64,000 bases of DNA from contig CAYSPT010000007.1 of the NCBI GenBank assembly GCA_964432985.1, forward strand, positions 1 to 64,000. The letters are read 5' to 3'. Below the pieces are notes generated by a model. That model ran no database searches. It worked only from the letters and a program-made list of their open reading frames with translations, and had not been told where the DNA came from. The translations under genes were made by a program, and so were the position numbers. Of this stretch, positions 51,108 through 60,309 are shown piece by piece (the first letter of the stretch is position 1; the number at the start of each line of letters is the position of its first letter). This stretch comes from CAYSPT01 sp964432985. GTDB taxonomy: Bacteria > Muiribacteriota > CAYSPT01.

Positions 51108-51582
51108 AAACCAAATGCCCGCACTCCCTGCCGCCGAAATCCGCCACGTTCGGCATGTGTCCCCACCTGGTAAAACCGAATTTTTCGAGAATCCTCACAC
51201 TGGGGGTGTTACTGTCGAGAAGCAAGGCAAACAGTGTCTTGATTCCGAGTCGTTCACATTGACTGATAGCGTGTTTGATGAGAGCGCTTCCGATCCCCCG
51301 GCGACGGAAATCCTCGGCCACGTAGTAGCTGATTTCAGCCGTGTACCTCATGGCCATTCTTCCCGGACGGTACGGGCTGAGGCTGCACCACCCGGCCACC
51401 ATTTCATCAGTCTGAAGCACCCAAATAGGATGATTTTTCCCCGTGTGTTCTGCAAACCATGTTCGCCGCTCATCCACAGTGAGAGGGATGAGGTCAGCGG
51501 TCATTCCTCCTCGAGCAACAGCCTGGTTGTAAATAGCGACAATTTGTGGAAGATCCCGTTCTTCAGCTATGCGAATTTCCAT
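51085..51582 (-). CDS. GNAT-family N-acetyltransferase
   Basis: A 165-residue acetyltransferase resembling the phosphinothricin/methionine sulfoximine acetyltransferase (PAT) group: IRIAEERDLPQIVAIYNQAV at the start (20 residues), YTAEISYYVAEDFRRRG and the acetyl-CoA loop RRRGIGSALI, then NTPSVRILEKFGFTRWGHM. The true substrate could be an amino acid, a peptide or a toxic analogue. The start at 51582 places AAGGA nine bases upstream; an ATG six bases earlier is possible. The end overlaps the following membrane protein gene by 23 bases. A dispersed hairpin repeat lies just upstream. Confidence 0.9.
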   Translation of the reverse strand: MEIRIAEERDLPQIVAIYNQAVARGGMTADLIPLTVDERRTWFAEHTGKNHPIWVLQTDEMVAGWCSLSPYRPGRMAMRYTAEISYYVAEDFRRRGIGSALIKHAISQCERLGIKTLFALLLDSNTPSVRILEKFGFTRWGHMPNVADFGGRECGHLVYGRRVRE

Positions 51583-51603
51583 GATCATCTGTCCTTAATC
51601 CCT

Positions 51604-51666
51604 AAACTCGAAAAAAGCAGTAGACTTTCTGTTTCGGTTAGGAAACCAATCGCATTTTTCGGGTTA
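51604..51666. repeat. Dispersed ~62-bp hairpin repeat, copy 3
   Basis: Ends AACTCGAAAAAAGCAG and CATTTTTCGGGTT, with the core GTAGACTTTCTGTTTC and GGAAACCAA, match copy 1 closely. It sits between two leftward genes, after the TPR protein gene. Confidence 0.7.
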
Positions 51667-51676
51667 ACCTGGCTGC

Positions 51677-53557
51677 TTAAAATGGTTCGATAGCAAAATA
51701 CCGTTCCGTACTGCTGCGGTAGTCAAGCACTTTGACGCTGAATTCATAAATATCCAGTATTTTGAAACGGTCGTCCAATTCGTCTCCCTTTCCCAGGACA
51801 TGGTGCTGCCCCTGGAATTCAAGCCCAATCTGCCTGCAGGAGCGATTACCGATTATCATCTTGATGACGAGGTCCTCCGGGGGGAGCCCGGGAGGAAGTT
51901 TCTCTATTTTTGCCTCCCAGCCGGACGAAACCGGTTTCGGCAGCATCGTGTGAAGTATCTCTCGCTCTTTGTGGCCGATTTCGAGACCGGCCTTTTCACA
52001 TATCAAACCGATTTCCGCAAGGACAGCTATCCGGTACAGATCGGCAGTTTCTCCCCGTTCGATATCCTTGAGAACATCCAGCGCTTCCAGCATGAAATGC
52101 CCGGAACGCTGCGTCATTCCCGTCTCGGAAAACGAACGTGACAACTCAGCCAGAGCCCTGGCACGATAGTAGGCTTCCTTCATGGTCTGGGTAAGCAGGT
52201 AAGCCTGGTCATAGTTCCCCTTTCCCATGTGGGCAGCCACCACGGCCAGCAACACTGAATCACGGGAGACTACCTGCTCCTCCTTCACTATTTCCAGCGC
52301 TCTGGTTTCATATCCGTTCAGAACTAACTGTTCGGCTACCGTTTGCAACAGCATCCGGCGGGGAAGATCGTACTGGGGATACTCCACTTCTCTGACCACT
52401 TCCAATGCCAAATCAAAAAGACCGATCTCACTGCAGATTTCAGCTGCCGCCAGGAGTGCTTCAGCTCTGGCAAAATCAACCCGGTCTGTCCTGGCGCGTT
52501 GAACGGCCCCGGAAATGAGTTCAATTGCCTTGTCTTTCTGCCCTATTGCAGCATACCCCGCTGCGGCTTCGGCCATGATTTCAGCCACAGCCGAGGGGGA
52601 CCGGCCCGAATGAGCCATACGAAGTGCTTCCGACATGGTCAAGGCCGCCAGGGTTGGCTGGCCCGTACTCAAGTATCCAGCGGCAATGCTGGACAGCACG
52701 CGGGAGCGGAACAACGGATTTTTTATCTGTTTCGCCAGGTCATACGCTTCAGTAAGCAACCCGGTGGAAACGAAGTCTTCTTTTACCCCGCAATACTTGC
52801 GGGCGATTTCCACCAGCAGTTCTGCACGTGAAAACGGTGCCGCCGGTTTCCGGGCCGCTTCAAGCGCCAGGGCCAGGATATCCAGCGATTTTTCTCCTTC
52901 TCCCAGCTCCTGGTATAATCCGGCCAGTTCGAGCAATTCACGCAATTCAAATGGGCTGCTTCCCAACCACCGTGCCATCCCGTAGGCTTCAGTGAGAACT
53001 TCCAGGGCCTGATTATTGTGGCCGTGGTTCTTGTACTCGGCAGCAATCCGCGAGAGGGTACCCACCTTGAGATCAGAGTGAGTAATAGTCCGCGCCGACT
53101 CCAGAGCCTGGTGAAACCATCCGGCTCTGGCCAGGCTAGCTGCTACCTGGGATACCATTAAATTCATGTCACCCGGCTCCGGCACCAGCCGGGCCAGGTA
53201 CAGGGCGCAGTTTAACGGATGCTGTTCAGCACCGGCTTTTTCCTTCGTCTGGGCAACGGCGGTTTCGAGCTGTGAAACTGACAGGGGACCGACTGAAATC
53301 CTGCCGCCTGCAAGCTTGGCCGCAAGCAGGGTGTGCTGATACCGGTTCAGGATGACGTTCACTGCTTTAAGAGCTGAATCATAAAGCTTTTCGGCCCTGG
53401 TGTAGTTGGTCTTTTCAGCTGCGCAGGCTTTTTCCACCAGGCTGACCGCCTCATGGTATAGCTGCTGCTCTGAAGCAGTCTGTCCTCCCGATGGAAAAGC
53501 GCCGGAGAATAGAAAGAAGATTGTTGCCAGTCCCGCACGCAGCTTACTGTGATACAT
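51677..53557 (-). CDS. Exported TPR-repeat protein
   Basis: About 626 residues. A signal peptide (MYHSKLRAGLATIFFLFSG) is followed by an alpha-solenoid of at least ten helical pairs of TPR type: RIAAEYKNHGHNNQALEVL, AGYAAIGQKDKAIELIS, AAHMGKGNYDQAYLL. The final 70 residues change to a beta-type domain (MIIGNRSCRQIGLEFQG, LGKGDELDDRFKILDIYEF) that resembles the small domain of secretin-associated PilP/GspC proteins; this is a weak match by eye. The start at 53557 has GGAGAGG six bases upstream and fits the signal peptide. A periplasmic scaffold role is likely; the partner is unknown. The upstream region carries a 22-bp palindromic tandem repeat. Confidence 0.82.
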   Translation of the reverse strand: MYHSKLRAGLATIFFLFSGAFPSGGQTASEQQLYHEAVSLVEKACAAEKTNYTRAEKLYDSALKAVNVILNRYQHTLLAAKLAGGRISVGPLSVSQLETAVAQTKEKAGAEQHPLNCALYLARLVPEPGDMNLMVSQVAASLARAGWFHQALESARTITHSDLKVGTLSRIAAEYKNHGHNNQALEVLTEAYGMARWLGSSPFELRELLELAGLYQELGEGEKSLDILALALEAARKPAAPFSRAELLVEIARKYCGVKEDFVSTGLLTEAYDLAKQIKNPLFRSRVLSSIAAGYLSTGQPTLAALTMSEALRMAHSGRSPSAVAEIMAEAAAGYAAIGQKDKAIELISGAVQRARTDRVDFARAEALLAAAEICSEIGLFDLALEVVREVEYPQYDLPRRMLLQTVAEQLVLNGYETRALEIVKEEQVVSRDSVLLAVVAAHMGKGNYDQAYLLTQTMKEAYYRARALAELSRSFSETGMTQRSGHFMLEALDVLKDIERGETADLYRIAVLAEIGLICEKAGLEIGHKEREILHTMLPKPVSSGWEAKIEKLPPGLPPEDLVIKMIIGNRSCRQIGLEFQGQHHVLGKGDELDDRFKILDIYEFSVKVLDYRSSTERYFAIEPF

Positions 53558-53592
53558 TCGCGGCCTCTCCTCTTCACATAAATAATAGCATA

Positions 53593-53705
53593 CTGATCCT
53601 TTTTGCAAAAGGCTCTATTCCTTTTTTCAAAAGGCTCTATTCCTTTTTTCAAAAGGCTCTACTCCTTTTTGCAAAAGGCTCTGATCCTTTTTTCAAAAGG
53701 CTCTA
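53593..53705. repeat. Five 22-bp palindromic tandem repeats
   Basis: Five head-to-tail units of 22 bp are nearly identical. Each contains CCTTTT and AAAAGG arms around a T/C-rich centre. They lie in the gap between the divergent TPR and FHA-phosphatase genes, so they could affect either promoter. There are no unique spacers, so this is not a CRISPR array. Confidence 0.85.
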
Positions 53706-53799
53706 CTGGGAAAGTAAAGTCATATCTCACTTTCCATCCAGTTTGTTAAGCAACTATAACTTGTCAGTTCCGCCCTGCAAGGAGTATCATTAAGGCACT

Positions 53800-55587
53800 A
53801 TGGCTACAGTCACGCAATTACCTTCAGAAAACATCGAAGCTGAAAATCTCAGTCCCCTTGAAATCGAGGGGGTCCTCTACATAGGCCGCGGGCTGGAGAA
53901 CGACCTCGTGCTGGCGTACCCTCGCGTATCACGCAAACACGCCAAGATTGTGAAGGAAGGCAATCAGTATGTTCTCTACGATCTGAATAGCGCCAACGGT
54001 ACTTTCGTCAACGATGTTCCCACCAGCCAGCGGGTGCTGAAGACCAAAGAAATTGTGACAATCGGCAATATTAAACTCGAATTCATTGATGAAGCCGGAG
54101 AGATTTCCGAACAGGACCACTGGATACTGAACAAGTTCGGTACCTTTTTACACCGCTACCAGAAGAGGGAAAAATCCATGGTCGCCTTCCTCCAATCCAT
54201 CGAGTCGGTGAAAAAAGGGCTCAAAGTCATGGAAGACAAATTCAGCGGTGATGGTCCAAGCGGCGAGGACACAGACCAGTGCAGGAAAGATCTCCTGCTG
54301 CATACCTCGGAGCTGAATAAAATATATGAAATAGCCGACAAGATCCACCACCAGCAGCGCTCACAAAACATAGTTCTCGAGATAGCCAACTTGATTTCAC
54401 CGGTGTTCGATCTCGACCAGCTCCTGAAGATTTCTCTGGATATCATGCTGAAAGTGCTGGAAGCAGAACGGGGGTACATCCTGATCCAAGAAGATGAAAA
54501 ACTGGTTCCACGAGTAGCCAGAACAGCCCGGACCGATATAGCCGACCTGGACCTCGACTCGATCAGCTGGAGTATCGTGAAGGACTCGGCGGAATCGGGA
54601 CGTACCATCTTGATCGTGGACACCAGCCTGGGGGATGACGCTGACAGCCGCGGTTCTATTGTAGCCCACAACATCAAGTCTATTCTCTGTACGCCCTTTG
54701 CCGGCAAAGGGGAACTTAAAGGGGTCGTCTACCTGGACCGACGCAGGGGCCTGGCCGCTTTTTCAGATAACGACCGGCACATGATCCAGACCATCGCCAA
54801 CCAGATGGCGGTCACCATTGAAAACACCCAGTTCTACGCCGATTTTCTGGAAAACCAGGCTATACGCAACGAGCTGGAGGTGGCTCGCAGTATCCAGTAC
54901 AACCTGCTCCCTCAAACCCTGCCCGACACCGAACATCTGAAGGCCAGCGCCAAGCTGGTTTTTGCCAAGGAGGTGGGTGGAGATTACTACGACTTGTTTA
55001 TTACCGATGACGGCCGTTACGTGTCCGCCATGGCCGATGTGTGCGGCAAAGGAATCCCTGCTTCTCTGGTAGCATCCAGCGTTCGCGCCTATATCCGCTC
55101 TCTGGTGTATCATTTCAGCTCTCCCGCTGAAATATTGAAAACACTGAACAACCTTTTCTACAAGGAGCTTACTCCCGGGTACTTCGTGACCCTGGTTCTC
55201 TTGATTTTCGAACCGCAAACACGCACGCTCACCTATGCGAAAGCGGGTCACGAGCATCCAATATACCTGGACAATCAAAACGACGACTTCAAACTGCTCA
55301 CCTGCTCGGGAATTCCCCTTGGTTTTTATGAGAACGTGGACTACAAGGAGGAAAGTCTCACGGTCAATCACGGTGATACCTGTATCTTACACACGGATGG
55401 TATTACTGACGCCCAAAAAAAGGACCGAACCAAATTCGGCCGGGACCGGTTCTACGATCTGATCAAAAACAACAAGGATCTCACCGCCGAAGCGCTGGTC
55501 CAGTTGATATTCAGGGAAGTGGACGGTTTTTCTGAAGATCACGAGGCTTTCGACGATGTCACCCTGATGGTGATGGATTTTCTGTAA
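53800..55587 (+). CDS. FHA-GAF-SpoIIE-type PP2C phosphatase
   Basis: A 595-residue cytoplasmic protein. The N-terminal FHA domain (about 20-100) has YIGRG, SRKHAK and NSANGTFVN, so it should bind phosphothreonine peptides. A helical segment follows, then a GAF domain (about 180-345) with AERGYILIQED. The SpoIIE/RsbU phosphatase domain (about 365-595) has GGDYYDLF, MADVCGKGIPASL, KAGHEHPIY, HTDGITDA and the final DDVTLMVMDFL. Metal-binding aspartates appear intact, so serine/threonine phosphatase activity is expected. It could act on the STAS protein at 33011 or reverse the nearby WD40 kinases, whose phosphorylated products the FHA domain might read (inference). AAGGAG is upstream. It is followed after 12 bases by a GIDE-type membrane protein. 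Confidence 0.94.
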   Translation: MATVTQLPSENIEAENLSPLEIEGVLYIGRGLENDLVLAYPRVSRKHAKIVKEGNQYVLYDLNSANGTFVNDVPTSQRVLKTKEIVTIGNIKLEFIDEAGEISEQDHWILNKFGTFLHRYQKREKSMVAFLQSIESVKKGLKVMEDKFSGDGPSGEDTDQCRKDLLLHTSELNKIYEIADKIHHQQRSQNIVLEIANLISPVFDLDQLLKISLDIMLKVLEAERGYILIQEDEKLVPRVARTARTDIADLDLDSISWSIVKDSAESGRTILIVDTSLGDDADSRGSIVAHNIKSILCTPFAGKGELKGVVYLDRRRGLAAFSDNDRHMIQTIANQMAVTIENTQFYADFLENQAIRNELEVARSIQYNLLPQTLPDTEHLKASAKLVFAKEVGGDYYDLFITDDGRYVSAMADVCGKGIPASLVASSVRAYIRSLVYHFSSPAEILKTLNNLFYKELTPGYFVTLVLLIFEPQTRTLTYAKAGHEHPIYLDNQNDDFKLLTCSGIPLGFYENVDYKEESLTVNHGDTCILHTDGITDAQKKDRTKFGRDRFYDLIKNNKDLTAEALVQLIFREVDGFSEDHEAFDDVTLMVMDFL

Positions 55588-55599
55588 CGGGTATCTATC

Positions 55600-56319
55600 A
55601 TGGAAAACCTCGCTGCCTTCATATTCTGGCCTTTTTGCCTCATTCTGGCCCTGATCACCCTGCTCAGCGCCCGGCGGGCTTTCAAGACCTGGAAACTGAT
55701 ACGGGACCTGCCGACTATTCCCATCTCCAGCGTCACGGAAGGAATCGCCGAGATACAAGGGAAAGCTCGGGACGAACAACACGGTTTTGTCAGTCCCATC
55801 TCGGGGGAGCCGTGCGTTTACTACCACATCGCCATCGAAAGGCAGTCTGGTCAGTCATGGAAAGCGCTGCATGAAAAGAGCAGTAACCTTCCAATAACCA
55901 TTGACGACGGAACCGGGAAAGCACATATTCCCCTGGGTGACGCGGCCATCGACTTTAATCTCGACCTGGAAGTTCGTGTCGGCAGCTGGTATGCGAAAGA
56001 GGAGCAGTTTCCCCAGGTTATCGAGGATTATATCAACAGTCTTGACCTCAAGAAGAACGCACTTGGTCTGGAGAGGAACCTGCGGTGCCTTGAAACGTAC
56101 ATTGCCCCCGGCGACGAGCTGTACGTGCTGGGTTATGGTGTCACTGACGGTGCAGCCGTCACGTTTACCAGAAAAAAGCCGCATCCGTTTATCGTGTCAG
56201 ACCGCTACGAGGAAGAGGTTGCCCGGACCTATTACTACGCCTGGTTGGGGTACGCTCTGGTGGGTGGGACCCTTCTTCTCATTCTCCTGGCGGGAGCGGT
56301 CAAGTTTTTCATCGGGTAA
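55600..56319 (+). CDS. GIDE-domain membrane protein (MULAN-like, without RING)
   Basis: A 239-residue protein with an N-terminal membrane segment (about 5-22) and a C-terminal one (about 212-235). The middle domain has SVTEGIAEIQGKAR, SPISGEPCVYYHIAIER and an ending like GDELYVLGYG. This is the GIDE (growth inhibition and differentiation-related) fold found between the two membrane helices of the eukaryotic MULAN/MUL1 ubiquitin ligase, and in many bacteria without the RING finger. The function in bacteria is unknown. It lies 12 bases after the FHA-GAF-phosphatase gene, so both are likely co-transcribed, which hints at envelope stress signalling. It is convergent with the WD40 kinase gene. Confidence 0.8.
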   Translation: MENLAAFIFWPFCLILALITLLSARRAFKTWKLIRDLPTIPISSVTEGIAEIQGKARDEQHGFVSPISGEPCVYYHIAIERQSGQSWKALHEKSSNLPITIDDGTGKAHIPLGDAAIDFNLDLEVRVGSWYAKEEQFPQVIEDYINSLDLKKNALGLERNLRCLETYIAPGDELYVLGYGVTDGAAVTFTRKKPHPFIVSDRYEEEVARTYYYAWLGYALVGGTLLLILLAGAVKFFIG

Positions 56320-56326
56320 CGGTTTT

Positions 56327-59300
56327 TTATCGGATCACAGACAGGGGTTTAAGAGCAGCGCCGAACTTCCAGATTTTAATGGTATTGTCCCTGCTTCCCG
56401 AAACCAGTTGCTGTCCGTCCGGGCTGAAATCCACCGCCGTCACCCTGCCCTGATGATCTTTCAGGGAAAGGAGGACTTCCAGGGTGGCTGCATCCCAGAT
56501 ATTGATGACCGCATCGTCACCGCCGGTGGCCAGCAGCCGTCCGTCCGGGCTGTAGCACAAGCTCCGTATGGAGCCGAGATGGGCCGGGCGGGACCCTACC
56601 CTGATCATCCGGTCCACATTCCACAGATCCAGTCCCCCCGTGCCCGCATCGGCGGCCAGGAAAAGGCCGTCCGGGCTGAACGCCATGGAACGCACATCAG
56701 CCGAGGCGTTGATCGTCCCCACGAGCTTTTTTTCATTAACGTCCAGAATAACGATTTTCCGGTTACGGCCGCCGGCGGCCAGAAGAGCCCCGTCCGGACT
56801 GAACGCCATAGAGTAAATCTCATCGTTAAACGGAAACGTGTAGGTACATTCACAGGTATCGGGGGACCAGAACCTGATCATACCATCATTGCTGCCGGTG
56901 GCTATCAGCGTTCCATCAGGGCTGTATCCAACCGCTTCGGTGTCTTTCCAGGCCGTACCCTCACCCGTGGAGAACGCTTCCATGACATTGTCCATGAACG
57001 ATGACATGATAGACGTTTTTTCCTGCCGTTTCACATTGACGCACGAGACCTGGATCTTTTTTTCCATGTCGGCTATCCTCAGCAGCCCGAGTTCGCTGAC
57101 CGTCGCTAAAAAAGCACCGTCGGGACTAAAGTCCAGGTCCCGCACCCGGCCCCCGTGTTTCATCAGGTGTGAAAGAACATCTCCAGTAACTGCATCGATG
57201 AGCAGCACCGGAACCAGTTTAGGAGCGAATGTGCCCACTGCCACCGTTTTCCCGTCAGGACTGAAGGCGGCGGCGGTCACCTTGAAACCAGGGAGAGACA
57301 CGGTGTGAACCATATCCTTTTTATCGAGTGACCAGAGTTTCACATCCCCCCCGGTTTCAGCGGAAGCGGCGATCTTTCCGTTCGGACTGAAGGCCACCGA
57401 CGTTACATTAACCGGGTGCTCCATAAACGTTGCCGCAACAGCTTTCCGCTCCAGGTCCCAGAAGCGGACCGACTTGTCACAGCCGGCGGAGACCAGCGTA
57501 GTACCATCCGGACTGAACGCCAGCGACAAAATCTCTCCGCCGTGTCCCCGCAGCGTCGCCGTTTCACGGTCCTCCTTGATATTCCAGACCTTGATGGTGG
57601 TGTCCTTGCTGGCGGAGGCGACCAGGTTGCCGTCCGGACTGAAAGCCACCGACTTGACCGGATCCCAATGGTTGTAGAGAGTTTTTATCTCGCGGCCGTC
57701 CTCGACATTCCATAATTTGACCACCTTGTCCTTACCCCCCGAGACCAGCAGGCTGGCGTCGGGACTGAAATCAACGGCGAACACCGGCTGCGTGTGCCCC
57801 CAGAACGTGGTGGTCACCTCTTTTGACTGCACGTCCCAGAGCTTCACCACCTCGTCGCCGCACGAGGCAAGCTTCGTGCCGTCGGGACTGAAGGCCAGGC
57901 TTTCGATTCGCTCGGCGTGTGAAACTCCCTGTTTCAGATTGGGATCCTTGAGTGTTGCAAGCTCCTTGCGCTCTTTCAGGTTCCAGATAGTAATACTCGT
58001 GTCCTGCCTACCGGCAGCCAGCAGCGAGCCATCGGGACTGAACTCGATTACCAGAATTGCCGCCCGGTGCCCGCTGATATGACCTGTTGCCTGCCCGGAA
58101 ACAGGATTTATCAGCTGAATAGTCCCGTCCAGGCAGCCAACGGCCAGAATACCGTTTTGGGGATTGAAAGCAACGCAACGAAGCAACTGTTTTGGGCTGC
58201 GGATGGTGGCGGCCACCTGGATACACCTGCCCTGGTTGAACCGGGCCCGCCACTGAAACAGGTCGATGAACGGGCACAAATTCAGCCCCGTGCGCTCCAT
58301 GGCCGCTTTAATATTCCGGTACCGCCTGACCGCTTCGCTGACGTCCCGTTGCTCTTCCACCATCCTGGCCAGGCTGAGACGGCTTTTGAGATCGCTTTTA
58401 ACCGCGGTGATGCGCTGCTGTTCGGCAATCGTCCGTTGCTCTTCAGCACGTTGCCGCTGCGCTTCTTCTTTTACTTGCGCTTCTTTGGCTTCCTGTTCTT
58501 TGCTCTCAGCCCGGTCACGCTGCTGCTCCGCGATTTGTTTCTGGTCTTCGGCCAATGCACGCTGCTCGTCTGCCCGGTCACGTTGCCTGATGGCTTCCCG
58601 CTGAGAAGCCGATATGCGCACATAGGATACGGCAAACGCGACGACCAGCACCGCCAGCACCGCCAGAGCGGAAACAGCCAGTGCCCTGTTCCTGCTCACC
58701 CATTTGGTGAAAACGCGCCACAGGCTGTAATCCATGGCGCTGATGGGACGGCCGGAAAGAAAAAGCTCTATTTCGTGTTTCAACTCCTGCACCGTCTCAT
58801 AACGGTTCCCCTTCTGCTTCTGCAGGCACTTCATGACGATGGAATCCAGTTCGGCCGAGATGCTCTGTCCCTGCGGGTGCCCGGAGGGAGGAGACGGTTC
58901 CACCTTGCCAATCTGACTCAGGATATCCCAGGGATCGTTACCCGTAAAAGGAGGTTCCAGGGATAGCAGCTCGTACAGCAGGGCGCCCAGCGAGTAGATG
59001 TCGGAACGCTCGTCCATCTCTTCCACCAGGCCCCGGCTCTGTTCCGGAGGCATGTAAGCGGGAGTTCCCACTACGGACCCGGTCATGGTTTTCATGGTGT
59101 CACGCAGCCCGCAGCGTGAAGCGATTAGCAGCCCGCCCTGGAACGCGTCTTCTTCAGAACCGACCATTTTGGCCAGCCCCCAGTCCATGATGTACACCTC
59201 GCCGAAGTCACCCACCATGATGTTGTCCGGTTTCAGGTCCCGGTGGATGATTCCCCGGGAATGCGCGTATGTCAGACCGTCGCAAATTTTGAGGAAGATG

Positions 59301-60187
59301 TTGAGAATCTCGGTTAACCGCTTGCTGTCGTGCGGTTTTTCCTCTTCGCGGGCTTCTTCGATCATCGCCGACAGAGAGTACCCGTGAACCATCTTCATGG
59401 TGAAGTAGATCCGGCCTTCCCGATCTATTCCCATCTCGTGCACGGGACAAATATTGGGATGCTCCAGTTGGCCCTGGACCTGGGCTTCCCTGACGAACCG
59501 CTCCAGGTACTCCCGCGATTCCTGCAGGTCCGTTGAAATTACCTTCATGGCCACATCACGGCCTATTTCGGTATCGAAAGCATCCAGGATGACACCCATA
59601 CCACCCTGCCCCACTTCACCGGCAATGACATACTTCTTGCCGTCTTTCTTTCCGTCATCTTTACGGCTGGGCGGTGAAGTCTCGGATGGGGGGAAAAGTT
59701 CCTTCCAGTCCCCATCCGGCGGTTCTTCGAGATTGACTATGGTGTCGCTGCCGCACTCCATGTCCCTGACAGCTGCCAGGTTGCCCACCGCTTCATCTAT
59801 TTCGCCATCTGGTGGAAGGATCCGGCGTCGTTTCAATGCTTCCTGCAAGGCCGGCGGACCGCCCGTCTCCCGGTAGATCAAGCGGATAGCCTGCTTCGCC
59901 AGAATTTCGAACTCGAAAAGAGTGGTCTCCTCCTTGAGGACCTCAATCCCGGTCTGAGCCAGGTTCCGGATCCACGGGTTAGGATCATCACGCGCTACCA
60001 GTTCCAGGCACTCTATACTACCGGAGTCATTTGACAGGCCCAAACCGTCATCTGGTCGGCCCAAACGTTCATTTGATCTGACCAGACCGAGAACCCCGTT
60101 GAGCCGGGAAACCGCGTTTTCATCCCCGAGGTCTCTGATCAGGCTCTCATTATTCCTGGTCCCGGTAGTGCTGGTCACGTCATCCAT
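56327..60187 (-). CDS. Ser/Thr protein kinase with transmembrane segment and 14 WD40 repeats
   Basis: About 1286 residues. A helical N-terminal region (about 1-150) precedes a Hanks-type kinase domain (about 185-470) with GQGGMG, VAMK (K215), HRDLKPDNIM, MDWGLA in place of DFG, and GTPAYMPPEQ. A membrane helix (about 510-530) is followed by an Arg/Glu/Ala/Gln coiled coil. Fourteen WD40 blades fill the rest, enough for two seven-bladed propellers; each repeats an FSPDG core. The kinase should face the cytoplasm and the propellers the periplasm, where they could bind a ligand. The DWG variant is seen in active planctomycete kinases. The start at 60187 has AAGGAG; an upstream ATG is in the palindrome region. 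It is a tandem paralogue of the next gene. Confidence 0.93.
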   Translation of the reverse strand: MDDVTSTTGTRNNESLIRDLGDENAVSRLNGVLGLVRSNERLGRPDDGLGLSNDSGSIECLELVARDDPNPWIRNLAQTGIEVLKEETTLFEFEILAKQAIRLIYRETGGPPALQEALKRRRILPPDGEIDEAVGNLAAVRDMECGSDTIVNLEEPPDGDWKELFPPSETSPPSRKDDGKKDGKKYVIAGEVGQGGMGVILDAFDTEIGRDVAMKVISTDLQESREYLERFVREAQVQGQLEHPNICPVHEMGIDREGRIYFTMKMVHGYSLSAMIEEAREEEKPHDSKRLTEILNIFLKICDGLTYAHSRGIIHRDLKPDNIMVGDFGEVYIMDWGLAKMVGSEEDAFQGGLLIASRCGLRDTMKTMTGSVVGTPAYMPPEQSRGLVEEMDERSDIYSLGALLYELLSLEPPFTGNDPWDILSQIGKVEPSPPSGHPQGQSISAELDSIVMKCLQKQKGNRYETVQELKHEIELFLSGRPISAMDYSLWRVFTKWVSRNRALAVSALAVLAVLVVAFAVSYVRISASQREAIRQRDRADEQRALAEDQKQIAEQQRDRAESKEQEAKEAQVKEEAQRQRAEEQRTIAEQQRITAVKSDLKSRLSLARMVEEQRDVSEAVRRYRNIKAAMERTGLNLCPFIDLFQWRARFNQGRCIQVAATIRSPKQLLRCVAFNPQNGILAVGCLDGTIQLINPVSGQATGHISGHRAAILVIEFSPDGSLLAAGRQDTSITIWNLKERKELATLKDPNLKQGVSHAERIESLAFSPDGTKLASCGDEVVKLWDVQSKEVTTTFWGHTQPVFAVDFSPDASLLVSGGKDKVVKLWNVEDGREIKTLYNHWDPVKSVAFSPDGNLVASASKDTTIKVWNIKEDRETATLRGHGGEILSLAFSPDGTTLVSAGCDKSVRFWDLERKAVAATFMEHPVNVTSVAFSPNGKIAASAETGGDVKLWSLDKKDMVHTVSLPGFKVTAAAFSPDGKTVAVGTFAPKLVPVLLIDAVTGDVLSHLMKHGGRVRDLDFSPDGAFLATVSELGLLRIADMEKKIQVSCVNVKRQEKTSIMSSFMDNVMEAFSTGEGTAWKDTEAVGYSPDGTLIATGSNDGMIRFWSPDTCECTYTFPFNDEIYSMAFSPDGALLAAGGRNRKIVILDVNEKKLVGTINASADVRSMAFSPDGLFLAADAGTGGLDLWNVDRMIRVGSRPAHLGSIRSLCYSPDGRLLATGGDDAVINIWDAATLEVLLSLKDHQGRVTAVDFSPDGQQLVSGSRDNTIKIWKFGAALKPLSVIR

Positions 60188-60222
60188 CTCCTTTATCTGA
60201 CAACATTCCTTACTCAGTGTGG

Positions 60223-60245
60223 ATTGTCCGGTTAAACCGGACAAT
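60223..60245. promoter_or_regulatory. 23-bp perfect palindrome upstream of the first WD40 kinase gene
   Basis: ATTGTCCGGTT and its exact complement flank a single central base. It lies about 36 bases upstream of the kinase start at 60187 and overlaps the beginning of a direct repeat. It is a candidate operator or, as RNA, a leader hairpin. Confidence 0.5.
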
Positions 60246-60248
60246 GAC

Positions 60249-60298
60249 CAATTCGGTCAAAACCAAACAATGGTCAATTCGGTCAAAACCAAACAATG
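60249..60298. repeat. 24-bp direct repeat, two copies
   Basis: Two perfect 24-bp copies (starting CAATTCGGTCAAAACC) with a 26-base period lie between the two kinase genes, next to the 23-bp palindrome. They fill most of the 122-base gap. Confidence 0.8.
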
Positions 60299-60309
60299 AC
60301 CCGGGAAAC

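Noticed and set aside
53491..53793. Small proteins with KGS/FF repeats reading through the 22-bp tandem repeats
   Set aside because: They exist only because the repeat lacks stops in some frames; there is no ribosome binding site and the signal-bearing start of the TPR gene lies at 53557.
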